A stretch of 64,000 bases of DNA. Source: Gnetum montanum. Taxonomy: Eukaryota > Streptophyta > Gnetopsida > Gnetales > Gnetaceae. Shown one piece after another: positions 43,400 through 56,346 of the stretch. A program made the position numbers and the translations under genes. The DNA lies in the NCBI GenBank assembly GCA_015680685.1, contig MNCI01004872.1:1704704-1768703 (forward strand), in the 5' to 3' direction. The notes under the pieces are model-generated. The model had not been told where the DNA came from. It worked only from the letters and a program-made list of their open reading frames with translations, and did not search any database. The stretch's first letter is position 1. Every line of letters begins with the position of its first letter.

Positions 43400-45530
43400 T
43401 TATTATAGGAAGATTACCATCCTTGATCTAGTCAAAAACAACATGAGTTAACATTATATTATGAATCTGAGGTGGCACTTAGTTTGAAGGGCACTCAAAG
43501 TTGTTAGATGTAGAGAATGAGGGTGTTGGAGATGCAGGGTGATTAGCCAGTCTAGGTTTTAAGGGTTAAAGAGGAATTCTAGGTCAAAAGAAGGGCCTTC
43601 TCCTTGATCAATTATCTAGACCACTTGATTGAAAAAATTTTTATGAGTGTACAACCCTTGTAGCATTTCATTGTTGTGGCTATGAAGGAATCTCATCCTG
43701 CATGAATGGAGTAGGAGGTAACTGGGTTGAAGGTGGAGGTGTATGTCCAAAGGGATGTAGAGGATGATAAGGATATGGATATGGGTTCTTCTCTCAAGTA
43801 GATCATGAATGTGTTTGGTGATACTTTGGAAGGTAATAGTGATGCTAAAATGATGTATGACTTGCAGAACTTCTAAGGGAGACGGGTTACTGAACATGAT
43901 GCCTATATGGATTTGGTTTCTTATAAGGGTACTACTGCCTAGGTGGTGGCATTTCCCATTATTATAGTTTACACCACTATTGGTATTATTCATATGGTTG
44001 TGGAGGAGTTCCACTTGGGTAGTAAGCTTATTGTTGTTAGTCGAACTACCTTGGATTGCCTTGTGGATAAGGCAATCATCTTGGTGCTTGCCTATGTGCT
44101 AGACAAGGATTCAATGTGTATATCCTTGACTCTTATAAGTGTGAAACCATAAGGCAACATCCTTTTGGATGTTCATATTGGCAAATTTCACATTCAGTTT
44201 CATCATCAGAGTTGATTTCCATAACTTCCTCTATGATAGTAGCTTTACCCTTGCCTCTTTGGTAAGCACATTCAGCTTCTTTTTACCTCCTATGATTATG
44301 AAAACTACTTTGCCCTTGGATTCTTCAAAAATCTTCAAAATGGTTTAAAAATTTTCATTTAAAAGTCCCATAATTTGTCAACCTTGGCGAAAATATCAAA
44401 AATGGAGTTTTGGATGGGCAAGGTCTTCCTATTCACCACTTCATCAAGTGGTGATTCCTTCTCATCACAAAATCAAACCTCTTATTTTCTAATGGAAGGG
44501 TTCTTATTATACTCTTTAGCATTTTGTGTCTTTTGTAGCTCAACTTCTTCTTTTGCTACCATCTCAATTAGCCTTTGAATCTAATAATCTCTTAGTTCAT
44601 ACAATCTTCCTTGGGCAGATACCCCAAGGATTCTTCTAGTTTTTGCTCTAAGCCCATCTATGATGTGGTGAAGTTGTTCCCTTTAAGAATAACCATGACT
44701 AGGGCATTGATGTAGAAGTGAATAACATTAGCTCATGGTGGCATCCAAGGGTTCATGTGCTCCTTGTTTTCAACCTTGGATTTACCTTCTCAAATTGGAC
44801 ACTCTAAAGTATGTTTGGTTCTTGTCATTGAACAACTCTAAATGGTACTCCATCAACAAATGAATTCCAACTCTAAAGATTGGTACCAACATTTAGCTTT
44901 CTTGATGAGTGTCCTAGGAAAGAGTTTGAGTTTCTATGGCTCATTTACTATGTTCTGTAAGGCACATGCATCATGAAAAGCTTATAGATGCATTTGTGTA
45001 TCAAAGTTGTATCCCCCCTAGAATCTTGGGATATTATTCATGTCTAAGCACTTGATCCAGCTATCCTTCACATGCCTGGTTGGAATCTTAAATACCTCTA
45101 CAATGTTGGACATAATTCAAGTGACTAATAGAGGTTCATCATCATCACTGTGTCAATGACATCGATGATGGTTTTAGCCACCCCTTTGACTTCGATGACC
45201 TTCACGATCATTATTGTCTCACTAATCACCTTCATCATGATTGTTTCGATGGTGGCTTCCATGAGAACTGTTAGATGAAGAGGAATGTTTATAATCGAAT
45301 GAAGAGGATGAAGAGAAATGTGGACCACCACCACCATCATGGTATCTACCACCACTCTTGCACTTATTACAATCACCATTCTTAGAGTCTTTGCTATTGT
45401 GGTGATCTCTTGAGTCCCTACCTTGGCTGTCACTTTTTCCTGAACCCAATTTATGAATCATGGATTATAGGGTTAGGTTCATATCCTCTCCATTTGTAAT
45501 AGGGGGTGGAGAGTCTTCATACTAAGAACC
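43400..45530 (-). pseudogene. Gag of the Athila-like element
   Basis: From the primer-site side: a low-complexity Ser/His/Gly/Asp-rich stretch (45461-45222), then WIKCLDMNNIPRF. A CALQNIVNEP*KLKLFPRTL, IKKAKCWYQSL segment follows, which matches the Gag core of Athila/Tat elements (L-R-L-F-P-x-S-L-x-x-x-A-x-x-W). An Asn/His-rich C-terminal region ends near 43600. Frequent stops and frame changes; no single frame is usable. Its open frames with long His/Ile runs are shadows or low-complexity remnants. Confidence 0.65.
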
Positions 45531-46061
45531 CTCAAAGAAAGGATCCTCATTATCCTCTTGATCGAGTAAGAATAAGGGATTAGTAAAATGTTTCTCCTTC
45601 ATAGCATTGTGGAGCTTCTTCTAATGTTAATCTCATTTATGTTGTGTTTCAGTGAGACAATAGTTTCAAGTATTAAAACCATCCACAACATATTCCTCAT
45701 GAAGATTTGTTATGCCCAACTTCTTAAGGGTTTTGAATAGCATCCCGAGCACAGATCTATCGAGGGGCAAGATGATATTACCCTCCATATCACGCCATCA
45801 CATTTGTTCATCCTGATGTAGGATGAAGGTGAAGCTTAACACAAACTCATCTAGATGAGTATATATCACCTTACACTCCTATGGAACCATTGGTTTAACA
45901 TCTTTGCATCTGTGAGAAGAAGATATTTTGCAAAACAAAATAAAAGTATCAATGTGCTTTTATAATTCTATGTATAGTGGTTATGATATTGACCTTTAGG
46001 TTCATAGAATGATATTAATTGTATTCACTTAGACCTAAATAGTACATGTTCCATAAACAAA

Positions 46062-46081
46062 GTTCCCAACAATGATGCCAA
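46062..46081 (-). promoter_or_regulatory. Primer binding site, tRNA-Asp type, CpG-decayed
   Basis: Read on the minus strand directly after the 5' LTR: TTGGCATCATTGTTGGGAAC. The usual Athila/Tat site is TTGGCGCCGTTGCCGGGGA (complementary to tRNA-Asp). Most differences are CG to CA/TG or CC to TT/TC, as expected from methylcytosine deamination. It fixes the minus orientation of the element. Confidence 0.85.
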
Positions 46082-47017
46082 TCATGAGCGACAAGGTACC
46101 CCTATGCACAACCATATGAATCACAAGTGTTCATGTGCATTCCAGTCAAATTCTATGGACTTTATCATTTTTGATGCACTAGTCCTTTCGGAAGTGAATC
46201 TTTCCCTAAGGTTAATCAGTTTCTTCCCAATTACACTTGTGACATACATTGGTATGGTTAATTGTAACAAAGTTATCCAATTTTTATCATTTTATGTTTT
46301 TATAGTTGGGTGCTTTAAATGTAGATAGAAGAAATCTGATTAACTAATTTAATTTAATTAATTAACTAGAATTTAACTAATCATAACATAAGCATCCATT
46401 CCCACTTTCTATACACATCTTCAACCCATGTATCCACTACTAGATGACCAAGCGCTACGCAACTAGGTGACCCAAGTGATAACATTGCTGGTATTACCAA
46501 GTGAATATGTGTTATGCTCAAAGTAGTTGTACTTATGTGTGTAATCTATCTTACTTAATTACCTCATTAACTTGATAAATGGAAAATATTTAATAACTAA
46601 TTGAAAATATTTAATAATTAATTCAAAATATTAAATGCCTAAATGAAATAGCTAATCTATCCAAAGTGCTACAAGGTTTATCAAAAAGCTCATCTTTATT
46701 GTTGCACACAGTGTTGTGCTTAGGTACAACACTACTTGAATAAAGATTTGTACACTCAATGACTCCTGTTGTAGGCACTCAGGAAAAAATTCTAATTTTC
46801 AAATGGAAAAAATGAAAGAGCTTTGCTATAACTACAATCTCTACTTGCCATAAATGCAGCTACAAGCACATATTTATAGCTAATTTTTGACACTATGTTG
46901 ACAAGGCCTCATCAACACATGGTAAGATGCATCAACTAGGCCTTGTCAATGAGGCCTAATCAATGAGGCTGCATTGACGAGACCTTGTCAACATAGCCAA
47001 CTTAATGCAACTCATCA
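46082..47017 (-). repeat. 5' LTR of the Athila-like element
   Basis: Direct repeat of 33719-34634, about 936 bp. Plus-strand start TCATGAGCGACAAGGTACCC, end AATGCAACTCATCA. Shares GAATCACAAG, GTCAAATTC.ATGGACTTTAT, CCCAATTACACTTGTGACAT and the AGGCCT-palindrome cluster (46905-47005). The two LTRs differ at many sites, so the insertion is old. Confidence 0.9.
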
Positions 47018-47022
47018 CCAAT
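47018..47022. repeat. Target site duplication, high-coordinate side (CCAAT)
   Basis: Partner of CTAAT at 33714-33718, one mismatch. Confidence 0.6.
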
Positions 47023-47129
47023 GATAGGTAAAAATCATTAATCATGCATAATCGCAAGAATGAGTAATAAAAATTTATGATATTCTAGGAAAAACTAAGT
47101 ATGCATATATAGAAAAAATTAATATATAT

Positions 47130-49464
47130 TATTAACCATCCTCAACCATTTTGCAACCTTTACTAAAATACAGGTTGTTGTAGCACTCTAATAACAAATG
47201 GTTCTTTGGAAGGTGTTGGTGATGGTATCCTTATGATAAAAGGATTTCTTGAACTTCATGAAGTTGAAGTACTTTCATCACAAGGAGACACTCAAATCAT
47301 AAATGACCCTCATGAAGGTTTAGGATTATTACTAATGTTGAATGTGCCTATTGTATAGGAATTATTGTTACCATTTAAGGGATCATTGTATACGTGCATG
47401 TGTTCGTTATGGGACCTAACAGGGTTGAAAGCATCTAACACTAACTTTCCATTGTCTATCATCTTTTGCAAGTCATCCTTTAAGGCCAAGTAAAAATCAA
47501 TATCATGACAAGGCAACCAGTGATAGTGGTAGAGTCATTCTAGTTTGAAATAGTTTAGCACTAGTGAATCATCCTTGGTTACTACAATTGGATCCATAGC
47601 AATATCACATAGATGATCATGCCTCTTACAAGCATTCTTAGTCATTTGCTTATATTGGATATGGCCACTTTTGAGCAATTGGTCAAGAAGCTCATATGGT
47701 TTTAAGGGTAACTTTATATATTTGGATTAATCCTTTCTCTCGAAGTTAGGACTAGATTGATTAGATGTAGAGGCTCTCGACATTAAAGGTTGAGTTGTGG
47801 TGGTAGGAGCCTTTGGTTGATTTGTTTTTAGCACCTACATCATCCTTTGTTCTTTGGCCAAAGCTGCTACAAATATCTGGTTTTTCTCCCCTTTGTCTCT
47901 ATTCTTTCATGTATATTAATTCTTATATGCCACATAGGTAGGATCATGGCTAGCTTTAATAGCATCCTCTATGTTTTTCATTTGTGAGAAAGCTTGACTA
48001 AGTGACTGTAACTCTAAGTTATAGAGTTTGGACTTGATAAAGTTATTAACTACCCCCTTGAATATGGCCAGAAGATGTGTCTTGGCTATGGGTTTGTGAA
48101 TCTCATTGAGAAGAGCATTCTATCATTGTATGAACTTTTGCACAAGTTCAAGGAACCCCTACTTGACTTTCATCAGTTGATCAAGAGTCGTATTGAGTTT
48201 CAAGTTATACTTGAAATCTTGAAATGGTTAACAAACTACAAAACTAAGTCCTATAGTGAGGTAATGGATACTCCAGGTAATGTGTGGTGCCAATCTAAAG
48301 CTTTCTCAATGAGCTACATAGGGAATACATGCATAATAGTATGAGGCCAAGCTTGTAACAACAAGCACTCAAAATAGAAGGTAATGAGGTGTGAGTTGTC
48401 ATCACCCTCATCATTGTATTTGGTGAACTATGGAATGGGAATCCCTATAGGAAGAGTTATATGAGGGACAATAGGACTAATGTGATCATCTTGGTAGAAA
48501 TCCCTTCTCTTAACCATTAGAGTAGAGGCTTTAAGCTTTTGTAGCTCTTCGATGAGGTCTTGGATCATCTAAAAGGCTTTCTCTAGATCTTGAAGCAACT
48601 CCATGGATTATGGTATTTATATAAATGGTTATGAAGGAAGTTGGAAGGCTTGGGATGGTACAATTGGTGGTGTTAATGATGGAAGAGGTTGGGTGATCAT
48701 GATGTCAAAAGTGTTAAACAAAAAAATGAGGCTTGTGCTGGGACATAGGGGATGAAGGTAATGAAAGGGGTGTGAGAGGATTATGTAGCCTAGGGTCCCA
48801 TAGAGGAGCCCACAATGATGAAGAAAGGATGGGATGTGGTAGATGCCATGGATGATGGTCATGTGAAGTCAGGTTATGTTGCAAAGGGCATTGATGAAAA
48901 CAAGGAAGTAGATTGAGGCATGGAGTGAGCTTGATGTGTGACGATAATGGGTTTTGACCCAAACACTATGGAATGAATAGGAGGAGAAGAATGTTAAGAA
49001 ACTTGCTCTACAAATGAAACAGGAGATGCAAAATTGGGAATAGTTGTTTGGGAAGCTAATTGTTGGAAGAGGCTTCCAATAAATTTGTCTGGTTCTTGTT
49101 CAACCTCAAATTCATCTTGCTCCTCAATGTGTCCATCTAAGAAAATCTCCTAACTTCACTCATTGACATCTATAAGTTGTATTAACATGTGAGCATATAA
49201 ATTGATTAAAGGGATCTTCTCATACAATGATAGGATGTATTCTTTCCCATCCCAGTCTATGATTTTGAACTAACTATTAGCATCAGACTCGAAACGTGGT
49301 ATGAGGAGACCAACTTGTATTTTAGCAAATAGGAAGTTATAAGATTCCTCATTGATAATAGTGAAGTCTGGGTTCTTACCCCTCTACCTAAGTGACTATC
49401 TACGCTCTATGACTACTAGGCTTTTTGGGTCATAAGCACAAACTCCATCCTATTTAGGAGCCAT
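47130..49464 (-). pseudogene. Gag of an older Tat-like gypsy element, interrupted by the nested element
   Basis: Starts MAPK at 49464 (minus). An N-terminal region (FTIINEESYNFLFAKIQVGL, DWDGKEYILSLYEKIPLINL) leads to a Pro-rich segment. The Gag core follows: IPQFTKYNDEGDDNSHLITF, FPM*LIEKALDWHHTLPGVS, then LLDQLLKSGHIQYKQMTKNA and PCHDIDFYLALKDDLQKMID with GKLVLDAF. The last part matches the family's H-D-x-x-x-C-x-x-L-K-x-x-I-Q-x-L-I-D-x-G. The Cys of C-H-D-I-D-F-Y is kept while the later one is Tyr. Similarity ends about 100 bp before the inserted LTR. Stops are mainly TAG/TGA at Trp/Gln/Arg-type positions. Confidence 0.75.
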
Positions 49465-49884
49465 GTAGATGAGGTTAAGTGATAATATGATGGACCAGTG
49501 AAAAGGCATTAACAAAGTATATACCTGAGCAATAAGCTAAAGGTTTTGCTAATGCTAGAAAATTAGGAAAAGGTTCTAGCATATGCACTACAACCATAAC
49601 TGTAAAATTAAAAATTATTATTATTAATAAATTTTCTCTATCATATGGTGGGTAGGAACATTACACATTATAACAACAATAATAAAAAAAATAATTTTTT
49701 TAAAGTTGTAGGTTGTAGGAAGAAAGGGCTATGCTGCCAACTATACTATAACTAGTAACAAAAAAAAGTATGTTTTGGTGCTGCAATAGATAAAACCAAC
49801 ACTAACATTTTTATTAAATTATTAAAAATAGGTTTAGATAGGCAAACACTACAATAGGTTTAGATGAAGAAGTTAGGCAAAGGC

Positions 49885-50490
49885 CCTCCTTTTACTGTCA
49901 AAAATTGTAGTGATGGAGAAATTTGGTGTTAGAGGACTAAAGATCCTTGTTGAATTAGTTTAACTTGTAGATCCACAAGCCTCAAGAAGGATCTGCAAGA
50001 ACCTCAAATGGTCTTGCTGATTGAATGAGAACTTAGATGTTCTATTATCAAGTAATAAGAAAATGTAAATGAATCCTCCCAATTTTAAGACATAGCATGG
50101 AAGACCAGAATGAAAAAATGACAAACAAAAAGTAGAACTGCAACTTTTATATTAATTCTATGAAATAAATGTTACAAAAAAAATTTCAAGAGATATAGAT
50201 TTGGGGTTTTAGAAAACCCAAAAGATACAATAGCATCCTTAAGGTATAATATAATGACATGGTGTATTCCACAACATATCTGCATGGATCTGCTAATTAA
50301 CTTCACTTGTTTGCTCTAGTGGTTTGCACTGTGAAAGAATGATGTTGGTCATCGTGGACTTTTTATGCATCTACACTACTTGAAAGTCTCAATTCGATGT
50401 AGATGCAAAATGCCAAAAGTCCTTCTAATGAAATGGATTGTTATTTAAATAAACCTTTCATGTCCTAATTTGTCACTGATTGTTTATGCA
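49885..50490. repeat. Dispersed direct repeat, copy 1
   Basis: Aligns in the same orientation with 57408-58040. Shared ordered words include AAATTTGGTGTTAGAG, AGTTTAA, GGATCTG.A...CCTCAAAT.GTCTT, GTTCTATTATCAAGTA, ATCCTTAA.GT, CATCTACACT, GAAAGTC.CAA and GATGCAAAATG. It could be part of the LTR of the chromovirus-like element lying between the copies, or an independent repeat. Confidence 0.6.
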
Positions 50491-53270
50491 ATGATTGCTA
50501 TAGATGTTTAGAAAATTCTTTCATACCTAGGATACCTTCATGTAGTGTACTAACAATTTTAGCTAATTTTCATTCTCTAACGCTACATTTGTATGCTACC
50601 CATCATACAATATTAAAACCCAAATTTTCCACACTATCTTTGTATGTTGTCTAGCGTACAAAATTGCAATGCTCAGCATACAAGGCTAAGATACCAAATC
50701 TTATAGATTTTGAAGCATCATTAGCTTCTATAAGCTAGCATACATGGGTTATGTAGCTTTTTTATGCTAGGATGCATGAGGTCTTAGATTGTGGTAACGA
50801 GAGGCCATAATGCTAGATTTTTGGATAAATAAGACAATTTTGTTTGCCTTTATGTTTTCACCAAAGTACAAAGAAGTTTTCCCATGGGTTATAATATGAA
50901 TTTCTTTCAAAGTGTTTCAAGCATAATGGTGTATGTTAATATAATATGATCTAATATTATATTGCATTATTACTAGTGGTATATGTTAGTGTATTATAGT
51001 GTCTCTTTTATGCCTATGCTTATGGCTATGCATCTTGAGGCTTGAATCCTTAAGTACTTATTTACATGTATTATTGATACATTTCTATTTTATGATAGGT
51101 ACATCATGGTATATTATCTTAGAATCTTGTGTATAATATATCTTGAAATAATTGCTTATGTATTAGTGAGATTTGATCTTTTAAATTCTTGGTAATTATA
51201 AATGTTTTATTATATGTTAATGATATGTTTGAACCTTGGATCTTTCTATTATTATATATATTTTAAATTTATTGATATTATTTTAATTTCTTTCTTGAAT
51301 ATTATTTCTTAGTATTTGATAATGTTTGATGCTTTTTGTGAAGGACAGGTTGGAAGATGATGGTGGTCCATTAGTGGTAGTTTATATTTATTATTTATAT
51401 TTTTTGCCTTTTGTATTTGTATATTATTCTAATATTTTTTGAATAATGTAAGAATATGGTCTAAAGGCACATTAAATATTTAATTAATATTTATTCCAAT
51501 TATTTTCTTATTTTATCTTTATATATCTAAAATCCATTCTTGAGCAATGTTGGCTATATCTAGTATTTTTTCATGACTTGAATCCACAAATATAGCTACT
51601 AGTGGACCATTTGAACTCTTTTATGGATACATGTGACATAATATTGGAATTAGATTGTTATTTTTTGAATTTTTTAAACTCTATTTTATGTTTATAAATA
51701 CTTAGCAAGGCTATCTCTCTTAGAATCGATTGTGCATCTCTTTCTCTCTCTTACTTTTTCTCTCTTACACATGGTAGAGAAGTTGTTCTATCATTTGATC
51801 TCTCAAGGTAGAGAAAATATTCCTTCTTTCATCACTTTTTCCATAAATCTTAATCCTTTTCAAAGCTACCTTCTCAATTATTCTTCTTCTACTATTATAA
51901 CACTAATTTATTATTGTTATTTCCACAAATGATCCTATTTTGCATTTTCATATTTTCTTTCCATCTTTTTTGACATCTTGCATCATCATCTTCCTATGGT
52001 AGTGATAGAATTTTAGCATGTTATGTAGAGTTGCATGGAATTTATAACTTCTAGCAAAAATAAAACATCTAACAAAGATAACTAGTCGATGTTTTAGGTG
52101 TATATTGATGAATTAAAGATGTTGAAAAGCTAGGAGGTAACAATTTAACTAGTAATATTAACTAGTCAGTCATAATAATTTAACTCTAGAGTTGGTCCAA
52201 CAACTTGGTGAAATGTAGTCAATATTAGTAGGATAATTGATAAATATATAGTAGGTCTTGTTATGGTAAAGTTTATTAGAAACTTTTGCCAACCTAGTGA
52301 TATGTTGCTTGGCTAGTCTTGCCATGGTAAAGTTGAATTCAGAGTTAGCTCATCAACCTAATGGCATATAACCTTGTATCAAAAAACATTATGTGATAGT
52401 AAGGGGCTTAGATCTTAGGATAGTTGTAAGGTTAATACTAGTAATAAACATAAACCAATAGTTGATTTAAAACAAGGGTGGTCTAGAGAGTTGAGATTCC
52501 CAAACAAAAGGCCTTGATGGATAGTTTAAGTTAGTATCAACCTTATAGTTATTCTAATAAATGATATTGAAAACCTCATGAGAATATCACTAATTAATTC
52601 CATGATAATTAATACATTAATAATAAGTTTCATGATATCAAGCACTAGTTATGTTAATTGGTATTTGTTGTTATTTTTAATGATATGCTTTGTAGCTTAA
52701 GCCTCGTCTTCTAGCTTCATTCCAAGTGGCACCAAGATGATTTCCTCTATTGTGAAGATGTGCTAGTCCTTCCTACATGTGTTTCATGCATATTATGGTT
52801 AGTGACTTCGATGGAGATTCTAGGTGATGGTATTAATAGTAGATTATAGTGCATAATAGAAGTAATGACGCAATATGAATAAAGGATATAAGTATTGTTG
52901 TATATTTGAAGCTAGCTAAGTAATTTCTTCATGTTCCATAACTAATTCCATGCAATTATTTATGGTAAATTTTGGATTATGATATTCATTTTACATGAAT
53001 ATGCATTCTAGCCCTTCATTTAAAGCATCATTATACATGTTAAGTGATTTACCTAAGATAGGTAATATTAAAATAGGAGCTAGTGTGAGCTATTTCTTTA
53101 GTTCAGAGAATTTTTATTCATACTTTTTCTTACCACACAATGGATAATTTTTGCATAATAACTTAGTGGAAGGAGATGCAATCCTAGCACCATTCTTAAT
53201 AAATCTTCAATAATAACTTCCTAACTCTAAGAAGCTTCTTCCTACTACTATAATACTATGCCTTGGCTAA
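50491..53270. other. AT-rich intergenic stretch with an LTR-like promoter segment
   Basis: No coding similarity. Around 51547-51975 the layout TGTTGGC..., TATAAATA (about 51692), a CT-rich leader and a stretch of T-rich sequence resembles the U3-R-U5 arrangement of a plus-strand LTR, possibly a solo LTR. No partner, clear primer site or target duplication was found. The remainder is featureless. Confidence 0.35.
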
Positions 53271-53289
53271 TTCCAAATCACTTGAGTCA

Positions 53290-53910
53290 TCATTGGATCC
53301 ATTGTTATTTCTACTTTTGACATAATATAACAAAGTTGTTATACTTCTTTTTGCTAACATAAGAAATTATATGACAAGCATATAACTAGTTTTCTCTTAG
53401 AAGCTATAACACTTTTCTTAGATGATCCACATATTTCTCCATACTATTGGAATATACAAATATATCATCAATAAATGCTATTATAAATTTATCCAAATAG
53501 GCCTTAATACACTATTCATCAAATGCATAAATACTATAATAACATTTTTTAGTCCAAATGATAATACAAGAAATTCATAGTATTCATATCTTATTCTAAA
53601 TGTAGTCTTTTGGCTACCCTTCTTTTAATTTTTAACTAAAAATATCTATATTTCAAATTAATTTTATAGAATACATCTACATACCTAATTTGATCAAATA
53701 AATTATCTATTTTCAATAAAGGATATTTATTCTTAATGGTACCGTCATTCAAACATCTATAGCTTATGCATAGCCTTAAGATTCCATCTATTTCACAAAT
53801 AATACTAGTGCACATAAAGGAGTAATACTTGGTCGAACAAGATCTTTTTTCAAAAGTTCTTGCACTTCAATCTTAAGTTATATTAACTCAACTAGAGACA
53901 TTTAATATAA
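53290..53910 (-). pseudogene. Chromovirus-type gypsy reverse transcriptase, heavily decayed
   Basis: Minus-strand phrases: [56 protein letters not shown] and IYDDIFVYSNSMEKYVDHLR then LREN*LYA. They match the chromovirus pattern (K-N-K-Y-P-L-P-R-I-D-D-L-F-D-Q, I-D-D-I-L-V-Y-S). The catalytic pair is kept as Y-D-D. Frames are broken repeatedly. Integrase was not found downstream, so that half of pol has probably been deleted. Confidence 0.75.
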
Positions 53911-54399
53911 TACCTTAAAATGAGTTTTGTTCCTCATTTAAGAGCAATTTCAACTTCTATTTCTCTTTTTGAAGAAAACCATAATAATTCTTTTGCAAAT
54001 ACCTTTTGAAATTCATTAATTACTAGAATATTAGTAATATCATCATTTTATTTTTTAATGTAACAACATCCATGATAAAAATTTGTTCATTTTTAAACAT
54101 TTTCATGAAATTCTTGGAGAAAATCAAATCAACCTTAATAGGTCTTTCTTTTACTACTACCAAGACTTGTTGTTCATCCACTAACTCTAATTACATCATC
54201 TTAGTCTTAAAATAAAAGAAGTCATTATACTTACTTAACCAATAAATTCTTAAAATATTATCATATTCACCTAAATACATAATAAATAAATTTACATTAT
54301 AGTTAATATATTCTTAGCTAAAGATACTTAAATTTATTTTATACTATATATCCATTATGTTCCATATCTTGAACAAATAATAAGGTTTCTAAATTATTT

Positions 54400-55480
54400 A
54401 TATGATAAATATAATCTTTCTACCATCTCTCTATTAATAAAAGAATGACTAGCTTCCAAATCAAAAAGAATAAGAAGAGGCTCTACATAATATCTATCTT
54501 TAATCTAAACCATATTGCTAGGTTGTTCTTCTATATCTCTTCCTAATATAGCATAGATTTATGCTTGATTTATAGGTCCTCCACCTCTTCCTAGATTTGC
54601 TTAACCATTCTTGTAATTATTAGTAGATCCTTTATTTTTATTCTTTTTTGAAATGAATTAAGGCCAATGATTTCATTCTCCTATTCTACATAGCATTTTC
54701 CCTCTTAAGCAACTTTAGACACTTTCTTTTAAAATTACTAACTTCTTTACAATAGAAGAAAATATTAGATCTTGATGTAAATATAAAATTCAATGACTAA
54801 GAAAGTCCATTTGGTCTGTTGGGATAATATTTAAGTAATCCATTTAGGCCCCTGGACTATTTAAATTTTCCTTGATTAACTATAAATAGTGCTTATTTAA
54901 TTTTTTTTCTATCTCTTTAGGGTTGCGTCATTTATTTTTTCTCTTTTCACAATAGGGGCCCTAACTCATGCTTCTCATAGGATTTTTATGGAATATGTTA
55001 ATCCTTTTATAAATATCCTCATATGAAAAGCTTAATTTTGAAAGACATATTCACATAGTATTATAAACTTATTATGATAACTATGAAGAGTCATGGATTC
55101 CTAAGATAGTTGATTAAATTCATCTTCTTTATTTCCTTTATAGGTCTTAGGCAAATATCTTTTTTAAAGACCTTAATAAATTTCTCTCATTATCATTTCA
55201 ACTTCCTAGTGCCTAATTCTTTCTTTAGCATTCCACCATTGCTTGGACAAATCTTCTAGTTGATAAATAACTAGAGAGGTCTTCTTCATACTAGTATAAT
55301 ATAAATTGTAAAAGTATTATCTAATCCATTTAACCATTCCATAGGTCCTCAATTCCAAAAAAAAGGTGGGCCTCCTAAAGCTATGAATTAGTTAAACCTA
55401 ATCTTGGCCATTACCTTCATTTCTTTAGCCTTCATTATGATTTCTTTTTATTTTGGTTTTGCAAAAAGATCAATATTTTT
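54400..55480 (-). pseudogene. Gag zinc knuckle and protease of the chromovirus-type element
   Basis: Minus-strand translation shows CFYCKEVSNFKRKCLKL, a CCHC-type knuckle with the His replaced by Phe. A linker with YAILGRDIEEQP follows (family V-F-A-L-T-x-x-E-A). Then comes the protease phrase ILFDLEASHSFIN, where the family has L-F-D-S-G-A-S-H-S-F-I, so Ser-Gly became Leu-Glu. The region upstream to 55480 is poorly conserved Gag. Order and strand agree with the reverse transcriptase and the primer site at 56347. Confidence 0.7.
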
Positions 55481-56346
55481 TTAAAAAAAATTTAGGTCAT
55501 TTATGTATTTGGATGATATTATGGTAGAATATGATTAATAATTAATCATATTCTCTTTATTTTATACTAAATCATATTTACAACATCAAAGTTTTCATAA
55601 TCAAATATAAAGACATAATTGAAGCCAATAATGACAAGCATAACTTACCCCTTTATTAAATATTTACACCACATCTACATGAATAGGTAGCCAACATAAG
55701 TAAATCATTAGAAAATATACATCATCTAAAATACCGTCTACAACATATACAAATATATACAAAAATGTAAATAAACTCAAAGATCATTAGAACTAGGCTT
55801 CTTTATTAAGCCATCTAACTAATCTCTAAGGAAATTTTGGAAAGACTACTAAAGTATTTTACACTCCTTTATTCATTCCTATAACGTCTTTAATAATTTA
55901 GGATAATATTCACAATCCTCTTATTTTTCCCTAGATGTGCTAACCTTTTTATATACATCCTTTTGTCTTAAATAAGATACATATTTTTCAATAGTCAATA
56001 TTTAATTATCATAGAATTCTTTTAACTACTTTTTGTTATTACTATGACTATTATAGGATCCTTCTAATTCTATGAGTGTAAGAATTCAAAGCTCTAATCT
56101 TTCATTTCTTTTCTTCAAAGCATAGTTATATCTTTGTAGTGTAGCTAATCGGTACTTCAACTTTTCTATTTCTACATGTGATTTTCAATTTATTGTCACA
56201 GTTGTATTGGCTTATGTCTCATCTTCAACAAGATGCTAACATCAATAAATAAAATAATGACATTACTCAAAATCGTAAAGAAATATCAAATAAATTAAAT
56301 AATTATTAAAATAATTAAATATGAAGATATCCAAGGAAAAATATAA

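Larger units (their letters stand above)
33719..47017 (-). mobile_element. 13.3-kb Athila/Tat-like Ty3/gypsy retrotransposon, nested insertion
   Basis: Two direct repeats (33719-34634 and 46082-47017) with matching termini (TGATGAG...CTCATCA on the plus strand) enclose, in minus-strand order, a decayed tRNA-Asp primer site, gag, protease, reverse transcriptase, RNase H, integrase and a long accessory ORF. CTAAT at 33714-33718 and CCAAT at 47018-47022 outside the LTRs fit a 5-bp target duplication with one change. The RT motif VFMDDFSTYG and integrase IWGIDFMG are typical of the Athila/Tat branch, as are the tRNA-Asp primer and an extra ORF after integrase. It splits an older Tat-like element. 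Decay is by many stops and some frameshifts. Confidence 0.9.

Noticed and set aside
45125-45461. Ser/His/Gly-rich ORFs as a novel gene
   Set aside because: They lie within the expected gag position of the Athila-like element and overlap each other in different frames; low-complexity gag remnant is more likely.
48629-48962. Two overlapping Pro/His/Leu-rich minus-strand ORFs
   Set aside because: They are parts of the Pro-rich segment of the Tat-like gag and its alternative frame, not separate genes.
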